Shown in pieces: positions 1 to 7,682 of a stretch of 15,707 nucleotides of DNA. Every line of letters begins with the position of its first letter. Positions within the stretch are counted from its first letter, which is position 1. The stretch is taken from assembly GCA_015501055.1 (NCBI GenBank), contig JADNYV010000781.1, positions 1 to 15,707 on the forward strand. Reading direction: 5' to 3'. This stretch comes from Mucidula mucida (lineage: Eukaryota > Basidiomycota > Agaricomycetes > Agaricales > Physalacriaceae). The notes under the pieces were generated by a model. It was not told the origin of the DNA and made no database searches. It saw nothing but the letters and a program-made list of their open reading frames with translations. Both the position numbers and the translations under genes were made by a program.

Positions 1-1520
1 GGCGGCTGCCTATCCGCCGCCCAAACCAATTTTAGTGACTCGAGCTTGGACAACAGTCCACCCGTCTCAGGTCCACCACATAGACTAAAGAACTCGGGAT
101 CACTGAGAAGGGATGGTCCACGCTTCCCGGCTTCGCGAATCTCGAGTGTTTCTAGCTCAGGCACAACGTGCAGCAAGGCGATGATTGCGCGTGAGAACGA
201 GTCGTCGAATGCTTTATCGGGCGCATCCCAGAAGACACAGAACCTGAACGATTTAATGTTGCATTTCGATCTCGTTATCACAGCCAAAAGAGCGCTCAAG
301 ATGTTCTGGCCACCAATGTTGTTCAGGCCATCCGGAGTCTCTCGCCAGAGCTCGTATGGGTGCATGGCACAACCCACCTCAACGCGCTCGAGAGTAGGAG
401 CGTATAAGGCTTCGAGGTACTTCGGTAACTCACCACCGGCAGCCCAGCGGATAGGTATGAGTCTGAGGAATCTGAAGTTCCTGGATATAATTTGGGCGGT
501 TGGCAGGTGCGATGCGTAGGACGGCGGATGTCGGAAGTAGATTGCCACCTCCGCTTCTTCACCATCGCTGAAGAACTCTGCAGGAAGCTGTCCCAGTACG
601 CGCAAGTCCGCGTGTTCCAGATGTACCTTTTTCAGCTGATTCCAAGGTAAGCCACGAGAAGGCCAAAAGGCGTCAATGTAGTGTGGGCGGCCATCCTCGT
701 TGAATAAACAGAAGGCCTTCAACCGGGGGGCCAATTCAAATACATCTGGCAGGTCAATTGAGACGTGCTGAGGAAAACGCCTTACTTTCAATGTAACGGC
801 CTCTAGCAGATCCGGTATGATTGGGCTCCTGAGGTCGTGACCTTGCAAATTTGCAGGCTGAACGGCCCCGTTGAGCAGGGTATTAAAGTTTTCTAGTTCC
901 TGGGGTTCGATTTGAATGCAAACGTCCTGCCATCGCGGAAGCGCTCGAAAGAGCCTTCTCAAGACAGCCTTGAAATATTCGTCCGTCTCTTCGTAGACGT
1001 CGTGGTTTGCGGCGGAAGGACGTCCATCAAGCGGGCCCTGGATGCGTGGACTCAGCGGGAGGCTTCCACTGAGATCCAGTTGACGATCGACAATGGCAGG
1101 CGAACTTTTCGAGGGTCCGAGATGGATGACGGTCCAGAGAACAGGCGTCTTCATTACGATGGCACGCCAGTGTGAGCACACTACAGCAAGGGTGAATGGA
1201 AGTTGGTAGCCCATCACGTCCCCAGGCACGGGCGTGTGGCAGAAAGACAAGAAGATAATGCGTAGCACATCGAATGGGAGACGGCGGACGGGAGAAGCGG
1301 CTATGAATTGCCGAGTGCGGGTGACGGGGATGTTGAGGCGGGTGTGGCGGTCCTCCAAAAACTGTAGGAGGGATTTCGTACGAGTAATCTCGGCTGTGAG
1401 AGCAGCTAGTTCGATGGATGGTTTGGAGAGGTCGGACTGGATTGCGAGTACTTCACTTTCGGAGGGCGTGTAAAACGCCCTCAAGTCGCCGTGGTTATAG
1501 AAGGGAGGAATGAACGGCAT
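1..1520 (-). CDS. F-box-like protein, copy A (3' end beyond window)
   Basis: This is a single open frame read leftward from the ATG at 1520-1518, giving about 506 codons before the window edge. It is the exact reverse complement of copy B (paired positions sum to 9203), so the missing end is probably about 51 codons plus a stop. The predicted protein has an N-terminal helical stretch (residues about 23-60, heptad-like leucines), then an F-box-like segment (about 77-131, with RRLPFDVLRIIF and VCSHWR). A long region of the LRR-like type usual in Agaricomycete F-box proteins follows. Such proteins normally hold a substrate for an SCF ubiquitin ligase through Skp1; that role is inferred from the family. 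I see no stop or frameshift. Its upstream region is split by a 1,660-bp transposon about 170 bp before the ATG, so expression may differ from copy B. Confidence 0.8.
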   Translation of the reverse strand, partial: MPFIPPFYNHGDLRAFYTPSESEVLAIQSDLSKPSIELAALTAEITRTKSLLQFLEDRHTRLNIPVTRTRQFIAASPVRRLPFDVLRIIFLSFCHTPVPGDVMGYQLPFTLAVVCSHWRAIVMKTPVLWTVIHLGPSKSSPAIVDRQLDLSGSLPLSPRIQGPLDGRPSAANHDVYEETDEYFKAVLRRLFRALPRWQDVCIQIEPQELENFNTLLNGAVQPANLQGHDLRSPIIPDLLEAVTLKVRRFPQHVSIDLPDVFELAPRLKAFCLFNEDGRPHYIDAFWPSRGLPWNQLKKVHLEHADLRVLGQLPAEFFSDGEEAEVAIYFRHPPSYASHLPTAQIISRNFRFLRLIPIRWAAGGELPKYLEALYAPTLERVEVGCAMHPYELWRETPDGLNNIGGQNILSALLAVITRSKCNIKSFRFCVFWDAPDKAFDDSFSRAIIALLHVVPELETLEIREAGKRGPSLLSDPEFFSLCGGPETGGLLSKLESLKLVWAADRQP

Positions 1521-1691
1521 GTGATCATGGGGCTGAGCGAAGTGTTCAAGATTGATGGTCGCAAATGCAGCTAGGTAATTATAGGGCAAGGATTACAGTG
1601 TGGCGTTTTGGACCTGGATGATGGTGGGACGGAAGGAAGGACCGCCCATGCTGTCACATCATTTATTTTGCAGCACTGCCTCGGAAATGGA
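1521..1691 (-). promoter_or_regulatory. Upstream region left attached to F-box copy A
   Basis: These 171 bp are all that remains between copy A's start codon and the transposon. The mirror image at copy B (7512-7682) is identical. A diverged version also precedes copy C (about 11040-11130), sharing a GAGGCAGTGCT block and the ATCATCC pyrimidine-rich stretch. Conservation across all three copies suggests core promoter or 5' UTR function. No TATA box is obvious. Confidence 0.4.
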
Positions 1692-1700
1692 ACAGGTCAC
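1692..1700. repeat. Target site duplication, left copy (acaggtcac)
   Basis: The nine bases directly before the transposon's left terminus are repeated exactly after its right terminus at 3361-3369. The uninterrupted right arm of the inverted repeat has this 9-mer once (7511-7503, with one A for G), as expected of an unoccupied site. Confidence 0.93.
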
Positions 1701-1749
1701 CAGACTCCTTCCCATTCGTCTTCACGCCCAGCAAAATAATCTCAAATCC
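1701..1749 (+). repeat. Left terminal inverted repeat of the transposon
   Basis: Matches the reverse complement of 3312-3360 at 44 of 49 positions. The first 22 positions are identical; the later differences are C/T or A/G changes only. Confidence 0.93.
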
Positions 1750-1846
1750 TTGTGCGAATAGATAGTTGAATACAAGTTGAATAAATATATTACCTCGATC
1801 ACGATTCGAACCCTCCTCCAATCAATTGATGGTATTATGTAACTCC

Positions 1847-1920
1847 AAACCTTATTATTTTGCTAAGGCGTAAAGACGACTGGCATAACTTGCAGGTAGT
1901 TGTTTGTTTGGCTACAGCCT
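1847..1920 (+). repeat. Left inner inverted repeat of the transposon
   Basis: Pairs with the reverse complement of 3150-3222 at high identity, including ACTGGCATAACTTGC and TTGTTTGTTTGGCTAC blocks. Its TTATTTTGCTAAGGCGTAAA core also resembles the outer RIGHT terminus (3329-3348) in the same direction. Each end region of the element is therefore itself roughly palindromic, as in foldback-type elements. Confidence 0.8.
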
Positions 1921-2012
1921 CTAGCGTGGCTCGGTCCAGAATTCGAGCGATCAGAAGAGCTCACAGCCACAGGATCCTCCATCAGAATACTTACGCAAAA
2001 GTCGCGAACCTC

Positions 2013-2480
2013 ATGGCGCCGCATTGTATGCCCGAGTCTGACGAGAAGGCCCAGGACATGGTCGAGGAGGCATTTGGTGTACGTCCCTGTTTATGGCAGC
2101 TCAAGGTTGTACGGGCTATACTCGAGGGAAAGGATGTTGTTACCATTGCACCTACGGGGGCTGGGAAGACCTTAACCTACTGGATGCTTCTGCTCTTTGT
2201 GACAGATGGTGTTCTCCTGATGGTTGTTCCTCTCAAGCAACTTGGAGCCCAATTCGAGAAGGACCTTATGCTCAAGAAGCTTAATGCTGTCAATGTTACT
2301 GCAGCCAACTCGAATGACACCTTGTTTAAGGTATGTTCATTATTCTTACAACCAAGTTCTGTACCTCACACAGCAATAGGATATCACCAGCCTGAAATAC
2401 CGTGCTGCCATATTCAGTCCCGAGACCATGGTGACAAACCCGCACTTCGAAGACCTGATAAAACATCGGACATTCATGCG
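2013..2480 (+). pseudogene. RecQ-type DNA helicase fragment (N-terminal helicase part)
   Basis: The first exon (2013-2330) encodes a recognisable superfamily 2 helicase start. It has a Q-motif-like stretch (FGVRPCLWQLKVVRAIL), then the Walker A motif TIAPTGAGKT, then a motif Ia-like MVVPLKQLGAQF. A consensus intron (GTATGT at 2331 to TAG at 2379, 49 nt) joins in frame to ITSLKYRAAIFSPETM, a match to the next part of fungal RecQ-like proteins. Resemblance ends near 2480, before the DEAH box, so the Walker B and all later motifs are absent and it cannot be a working helicase. The intron shows that it came from a spliced gene by DNA capture, not by reverse transcription. Whether it is transcribed is unknown. 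The frame stays open to 2582 through unrelated sequence. Confidence 0.8.
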
Positions 2481-2489
2481 AAGTGTCGT

Positions 2490-2654
2490 AAACCCATTCA
2501 AGAGGATACTTTTTCGTTGCTGCATCATATTCGTCGTGTTATGGCCATGCCGGAGCATCTCTCGTACGAGGTCAAGGAGTGAGAAGTGGTTGGCTCTGAG
2601 GATATCCATGATTTGGTTGACCCATGGCAGACCGCTCTCGGGATACGACGACAT
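2490..2654 (-). pseudogene. Antisense gene fragment fused to the RecQ piece
   Basis: Read leftward from an ATG at 2654-2652, this stretch encodes PWVNQIMDILRANHFSLLDL and then LVREMLRHGH. To me it resembles the beginning of a large family of Agaricomycete hypothetical proteins often seen in repetitive DNA. That resemblance is from memory and is the weakest part of the call. The open frame runs on to 2346 but over that stretch lies antisense to the RecQ exon, so the real fragment probably ends near 2490. No function is assigned. Confidence 0.4.
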
Positions 2655-2755
2655 GGTGGCACAATACAGAGGTAAGGTATGCTACCCTTCTACAAATCAA
2701 TCCCCTCTGACTCCCATTCTGCAGCGTGGTGTTCCTATCTGATTTTTTAGTCAGA

Positions 2756-3037
2756 TTAAATCAAATAAAAGTTGTATCTTACGTTTGTACGACGTTTGAT
2801 ACGTGTTATAGTGGCGGCATCGCCTACTATGAAGATGATTGGCATTTTGTTTGACGGCACGGGAGGCTGCTCTTCTGGGAGCGAGGTTGAGCTTCCGGAA
2901 GGACTATCGGGAGGCACCAGATCTGGGATCTCGTCTTCGCCTGGGTTATCTGCTACTTGCGCGCCGATGATTTTGTATTGCGCCACAAATCGCAGTGCAA
3001 GCAAGAAGAATCCGGTGCAAATTATAGCACTCGACAT
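2756..3037 (-). CDS. Small open frame with one hydrophobic segment inside transposon
   Basis: I do not recognise this frame. From the ATG at 3037-3035 it encodes 93 aa. It starts with a hydrophobic helix (residues about 4-18, AIICTGFFLLALRFVA), followed by an acidic, Pro/Ser-rich stretch (PPDSPSGSSTSLPEE) and a short second hydrophobic patch (MPIIFIVG). This could be a truncated membrane-anchored protein captured with the other cargo, or chance. No in-frame stop interrupts it, but there is no family match to support it. Confidence 0.25.
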   Translation of the reverse strand: MSSAIICTGFFLLALRFVAQYKIIGAQVADNPGEDEIPDLVPPDSPSGSSTSLPEEQPPVPSNKMPIIFIVGDAATITRIKRRTNVRYNFYLI

Positions 3038-3149
3038 GGTGTCAGAATAACAAGAAATATATTTCATTTTCTGTCCTTCATCTCTCGCACACGAGGCAAC
3101 TTCATCGATAGCGCGAACATGAGGTGCGACGAGGCGGTGAGGCTGTGCC

Positions 3150-3222
3150 AGGCCGTAGCCAAACAAACAAGTTTGGCAAGTTATGCCAGTCGTCTTTATG
3201 CCTTAGCAGAATAATAAGGTTT
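3150..3222 (-). repeat. Right inner inverted repeat of the transposon
   Basis: Reverse complement partner of 1847-1920. Its CGTCTTTATGCC...AGCAGAATAAT core (about 3191-3215) matches the outer LEFT terminus core (1717-1740) in direct orientation. Confidence 0.8.
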
Positions 3223-3311
3223 GATGGGAGTACAAAGATAAGGAGATAAGATTAAAAATTACAAAACATGATTACGATTACTGGTATCATCTCATCAAAT
3301 CATCTGTTCTC

Positions 3312-3360
3312 GGATTTGGGATTATTCTGCTAGGCATAAAGACGAATGGGAAGGAGTCTG
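3312..3360 (-). repeat. Right terminal inverted repeat of the transposon
   Basis: Reverse complement of 1701-1749 at 44 of 49 positions. It ends in AAGGAGTCTG directly against the target duplication. Confidence 0.93.
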
Positions 3361-3369
3361 ACAGGTCAC
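3361..3369. repeat. Target site duplication, right copy (acaggtcac)
   Basis: Exact repeat of 1692-1700, immediately after the right terminus of the transposon. The sequence then resumes as the diverged upstream DNA of F-box copy A. Confidence 0.93.
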
Positions 3370-4220
3370 TTCTTATTTCAGGCTTCGAGCACTTTCCAAT
3401 CAAAAAAACATGCATATACAATGACGATGCTATGATAGCTGCTGGCTCGCACTGGTAAGATTAACGAAAACCATGATGTCCGCCGAGCTGGTGATAAATG
3501 TCACACCGTACATCGATTAACGCGAGATACTTCTACGAGAGACGCTCCAAGCTTCTAGAGGTGTGTCCGAACCAATAAACATTAGCGCCACACTACTTAT
3601 CAGAGTTTGACATCAACCGTAAATGCTCCACAGCATTCGGAAATAGTGCGTCGTTGATCAATTCAACACCAAGAGAAGCCTACGACTTGTGTCCCATCAA
3701 CATGAACATCTCACCCAAATTCACCTCTGGCCATCGATCCCGCACCCCAACCAGATTGACCGCTTACATATCTTTAACATTGTGTGCACTGTGAACTTAC
3801 AAAATGCTGTGCTTATGAACCGACAATGGACACACACAGGCGACAGGTGTACGAGTAACTGATTGGGCAAGACCCAGCGACACACTGAGGTGCATGTGGA
3901 GGCGACTTCATTGCTGGACCACCTCTGCGTATAGGGTCGAGTCTCGACCTTCCACCAAAAAAAAGAGTAACTGCGCTGAATGCGTGTTGATGCATGATGC
4001 TCCTGACAGCCCATGAATGACGGCGTCTAACGTCCGCAGACGAAAGTCGATCTGACGGCATCCAGGCTTGTACGGCGCGTGAAATACGGTACATGAGCTA
4101 TCGTCGCGGGACGCGCCACGGGCGATTGGCAGTGGTAGGAGGGAACCAGCATTTTGGAAATTTCGGGCTGTGGAGAGGGTAGCTAAACAAGCGACAATGA
4201 AAAGGTTAATACATGTTAGA
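3370..4220. other. Intergenic: displaced upstream DNA of copy A, then unassigned DNA
   Basis: Positions 3370-3764 are the diverged counterpart of 7100-7502, including blocks such as GCTGGCTCGCACTGGTAAGA and TGTCCCATCAACATGAAC. Positions 3765-4220 hold no convincing gene. Short open frames there on the minus strand lack support, and this stretch probably includes the 3' UTR of the CWF19-like gene that ends at 4221. Confidence 0.6.
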
Positions 4221-6850
4221 TCAACTGCTGGGATCGAATGGCGCAAAGGCCTGTTTGAACGCTTGCGCATCTGCACGATCTTCCTCTTCAGATAACGTAC
4301 ACTCCTTCCAATCGTGTCGATTCGGCGTGCCCAGAAGGGTGCTAATGACCTGTCTTGTCACCAAGTCAGTTCCCACAAATTCATGACAAGACAAAATGAC
4401 CACCCACCTGCCAAACTGGATACTGAATGGCACATGGTCCTTCAAGACATGCACCATCATCCCCCCATCAGGCAAGTCAACCCTAAAGTAGCTTCCCCGC
4501 CCATTCGAACACGAAGCCAACGCTTCCTCCGCGCGCTCTTCAAAGTCGATTCCCAACAGCCCGCCCTCTTCGACGAATGTCGATTCGACCGCGTCCTTCA
4601 AATTTAACGGAATCGGTACCGCCTGCACATGCGCATGTCCACCCTTCTGCCGCAGACGCCCTACTTCGAAAAAGACCGCAGCCATACTGTGCTTGGCGAA
4701 CATCGCACGAAGCGCTGTTTTGTACCTATATCAGAAGTGAATCAGCTCAACCGGGGATGTACAAAGCAAGACTGAAACAAACCGCTCAATCTCTTCGGTT
4801 ATAGGCGGGGCGAGATCCGGCGCGATGGTGTTGAGCGTGGGGTAGTGCGCTATCGGCACGATAAGAACGTGCCCACCACCAGGAACGTCAACATGGTCCG
4901 CCGCAGATTGCGTGGGTATGATCTGGCCTTTGGGCAACGTCACATAACATTCCGAGCCGATAGCCACGACGAGGTGTTTACTAGCAACGTTTTCAGCCGC
5001 TGAGACACGCATAGTATAAAAGAGACGTACGCCAAGTTCGGACTGGATAAGCAGAACCAGCATTCGTCCGCTGAACGGCCAAAGTTCAGTGCGAGAGTGC
5101 GTGGGTAGAAGGGGAACCTCACAAGTGATTTCCTTCGGTGGCCCACGTCTTCCTCCTCCTCCTCGTTGCCCCTGTGGGCGCACATTTGCCACAGGACAAT
5201 CGTCGAGGTAATGGCTTTCGCTTCCACACGCCCTGCAGACGTATCCTTCTCTCGGCTTCTTACCACCCGTATCCCCAACAGCATGTCGCGTTGGACAGTC
5301 GCGCACGAGATGTCCAGGCTGGCTCTAATGTCAAGAGGGAATAAATGGCAGCGGAAAGAAACGACTTGCATTGTTGCATATCTTGCAGATGTATCCGTCT
5401 GGAGGTTTGGTCCGCTCGGGACATTGGTCGATAAAGTGCTAGCAACAACTTTGAGCAAGAATACGATCATCAACTGGATAACAGACTTACATCCGTTCCC
5501 TCGCATCGTTTGCACTTGTATCCTTCTGGAGGCTTGTCTCCTCGATCTAAGTGACACCGTCAGAAAGGAACAGGAAAATAAAGATGAATACACACCAACT
5601 CTTGCGCGCTTCACCGGCTTTTGTACGTTCCCAGAAATGAAATTCTGACCAGAGTCGTCCATCTCGGGCATCTCACGTTTGCGCGGAATGTGCACTGCTT
5701 CAGTGAAAGGATTTTTGCTGGCGTTAGCGGGTTTGCTCGCAGGAACAGCCGCAGGTCCATTCGGTGCTATCGAGAATGCATAGAACCACTAATAAACGGT
5801 CACGATACTGCTAGCTTTTAGGAAGTGAGTATAGACTTACCCTCTGCTTCTTTCCCTCTGGGGGAGGCCCACCAAACGCCCCCACGGCTACAAACCGCGA
5901 AACACGCTCCATTTCATCCTTCCAAACGTAGGGCTCACGTTCCCAGAATATCGGGGACTGCCCCGCGCCTACGCTAAAGTGATAGCGAGGTTGCAGTCGG
6001 CGCATAACATCATCCAGCGGAGGTGCGCATACGGCTGATATTTCTGGGGGACTGAGGGGCAACGGGACAGCGGAAAGCATGGGGATTGCAGCGGGCCAGA
6101 CGTTGGATATCATGATGTCGACGAGTTGGGAGGGTGAGGACCCAGATTGAATGGCTGCAAGGGATTTGTAGTTTTGTTTGGGATTGGAAGAGCCAAGGGT
6201 GTTTGAAAGTAGACGATCTGTTGTTTGAGAGGCGAAGAAGGGCGACGCGAATCCCTGCGAAGCGATTAATAGAAGACAGACCAATCCAACCAATTCAACG
6301 AACGGGTGCGGCTTCAGATGTCGAGTACACTTCTGGGTCGTATATACCGCCCAGACAAGCGATTCGAAGACCATTCGGGGTCGTGATGAGTCCAGATTTA
6401 CCTGGAGACAGATAAGCGCAAATTGTATCACAATTCGATGGTTTCTCACTCAACATGAACACATTTTTGCAGATTTCTCCACCGGTCCTGGCGAATTTCT
6501 GAATGACAGAATCCGGAAACGGGATCTTGCCCTGCATTATGTAGAATTCCAAAGGCGCTAGTAGGCTTTATAGAGGTGTGACACGGCGGGCGACAATGAC
6601 ATACCTTCGATTTGACCGTTTAGTAGCAGCTCCGTCTCATCTTCGCCCTCATCATCAATCTTAGGCAGTCCAAAAAAGTCGCCCACGCAGAGAACAAAAT
6701 CGAATTTGCCGTGTTTCGCGTCAATGGCCTTTACTTTGGCGAACAAGTCGCGTATCGAGCCTAGCGCTGGGCCAACCGTCAGCCTACAAAAGCATTATTA
6801 CGCATTTTTGAGGAAGAGATCCATGCGTACACTTTTACCGAACTCGCCAT
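4221..6850 (-). CDS. CWF19-like protein (CwfJ family), 12 exons, 689 aa
   Basis: The family (human CWF19L1, yeast Drn1) acts with the spliceosome and lariat turnover. Exons: 6850-6831, 6783-6605, 6557-6304, 6254-5841, 5788-5596, 5546-5491, 5438-5370, 5318-5123, 5070-5031, 4980-4783, 4725-4408, 4353-4221. These total 2,070 nt, with every junction in frame and introns of 47-57 nt. The N-terminal part starts VGPALGSIRDLF and has CVGDFFG (residues 39-45) of the metallophosphatase-like domain. A basic linker (about 310-353) and three CCHC zinc knuckles follow (365-378, 390-403, 423-436). CwfJ C-terminal region 1 begins DECWFC (462-467) and holds the HIT-type motif GGHAHVQ (568-574). C-terminal region 2 has DWKECTLSEEE. 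The start fits because exon 1 supplies MASSVKV. Seven introns are phase 1 or 2. Intron 7 is GC-AG. Copies of an inverted repeat flank the gene. Confidence 0.93.
5319..5369 (-). other. GC-AG intron in the CWF19-like gene
   Basis: The 51-nt intron begins GCAAGT and ends GCCAG. Joining the exons gives the second zinc knuckle CKICNNPGHLVRDC. No GT donor nearby keeps both the frame and the knuckle. GCAAGT is the usual donor of this minor intron class, with a strong match to U1 compensating for the C. Confidence 0.88.
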
Positions 6851-7099
6851 TGTCGTTGCCGCCGTCTCGGTCGTGGACGTTCGCGTTCAAGAGGATCGCG
6901 TCACGGTGTCACCGTAATGTAACGCCTTTCTTGACCACGTGCTTGCTCTTGACGCGAAGGAGTCGGACTCAGGACTTCCGACTCCGCGAGAAGCTCGTGC
7001 TGGCATGCCGTGCTGGAGGTACTGTGTGGCCTGTGGATGTGGTGGGACAGAGTATATGCTTCACCTAATTCAAGAGGGTGGATATTTGGAGAATCTCAG
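6851..7099 (-). promoter_or_regulatory. Promoter region of the CWF19-like gene
   Basis: These 249 bp separate the CWF19-like start from the edge of the right inverted-repeat arm. They contain a 13-bp perfect palindrome ACGGTGTCACCGT (6903-6915) and a CACGTG E-box (6936-6941), about 53 and 86 bp upstream of the ATG. Both are candidate factor sites only; there is no direct evidence of binding. This region is unique, so the duplication did not disturb the promoter. Confidence 0.35.
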
Positions 7100-7682
7100 A
7101 GCGGTTGATCTGGTTTGAGTGCGCGATCGATGGCCAGAGGTGAATCTAGGTGGTTCATGTTGATGGGACACGAGTTGTGGGCCTTTCTTGGAAGCTGGTG
7201 TTGCTTCAATGAACAACATATTATTCATGGTTGATTTCAGACTTTGATACCTAGTGTGGCGCTACTGGTTGTTGTTTCGGACACACCTCCATAAACCTGG
7301 AATGTCTCCCGTAGAAGAGCTTATTTCAATATATCCACACGTTACTCGACTTACGGCGTGTCATTTATTGACCAGCTCGGCGACATGGTTTTCAATAATC
7401 TTACCAGTGCGAGCCAGCAGCTATCATAGCATTGTCATTGTATATGCATGTTTTTTGATTGGAAAGTGCTCGAAGCCTGAAAATGAACAGTCACAATAAG
7501 AAGTGACTTGTTCCATTTCCGAGGCAGTGCTGCAAAATAAATGATGTGACAGCATGGGCGGTCCTTCCTTCCGTCCCACCATCATCCAGGTCCAAAACGC
7601 CACACTGTAATCCTTGCCCTATAATTACCTAGCTGCATTTGCGACCATCAATCTTGAACACTTCGCTCAGCCCCATGATCAC
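7100..7682 (+). promoter_or_regulatory. Upstream region of F-box copy B
   Basis: No gene is seen here. Positions 7512-7682 match the region upstream of copy A exactly and that of copy C partly, and probably hold the core promoter and 5' UTR. Positions 7100-7502 match only copy A's displaced upstream DNA. Short open frames here have no family support. Confidence 0.4.

Larger units (their letters stand above)
1701..3360. mobile_element. Non-autonomous TIR transposon carrying gene fragments, 1,660 bp
   Basis: The element starts CAGACTCCTT and ends AAGGAGTCTG. Its 49-bp terminal inverted repeats match at 44 of 49 positions, and all five differences are transitions. It is flanked by a 9-bp target duplication and has a matching empty site in the other arm of the inverted repeat. 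A second inverted pair lies inside (1847-1920 and 3150-3222), related to the outer termini. There is no transposase reading frame, so it would need an enzyme supplied in trans. The 9-bp duplication fits Mutator-like (MULE) elements best; hAT and KDZ elements usually make 8 bp. The superfamily is inference only. Its cargo is a RecQ-helicase fragment, an antisense fragment of another gene and a small open frame with a hydrophobic helix, which resembles Pack-type gene capture. Confidence 0.9.
1..3764. repeat. Left arm of large inverted repeat (interrupted by transposon)
   Basis: Positions 1-1700 pair with 9202-7503 as reverse complement. In the parts I compared directly I saw one mismatch (1695 against 7508). 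After the transposon and its target duplication, 3370-3764 continues the match against 7502-7100. There it is clearly diverged, at roughly 80% by eye with several indels, for example 14 bp missing near 3378. The arm covers F-box copy A, its upstream DNA and the insertion. It probably continues left of the window. Confidence 0.93.

Noticed and set aside
46..519. 157-codon plus-strand frame, repeated in 8684-9268 on the opposite strand
   Set aside because: It is the antisense shadow of the F-box copies and appears twice only because the region is an inverted repeat; it starts from TTG.
1860..2012. N-terminal extension of the RecQ frame
   Set aside because: This part overlaps the inner inverted repeat of the transposon and has no helicase similarity, so it is element sequence read through by chance.
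3813..4276. Minus-strand frames downstream of the CWF19-like gene, one with a hydrophobic stretch like a signal peptide
   Set aside because: No start codon precedes the hydrophobic part, no splice pattern supports it, and it overlaps the 3' end of the CWF19-like coding sequence.
7614..7682. Upstream extension of F-box copy B by 23 codons
   Set aside because: The extension begins with TTG and contains no ATG; the first ATG at 7683 is the reasonable start in a fungus.
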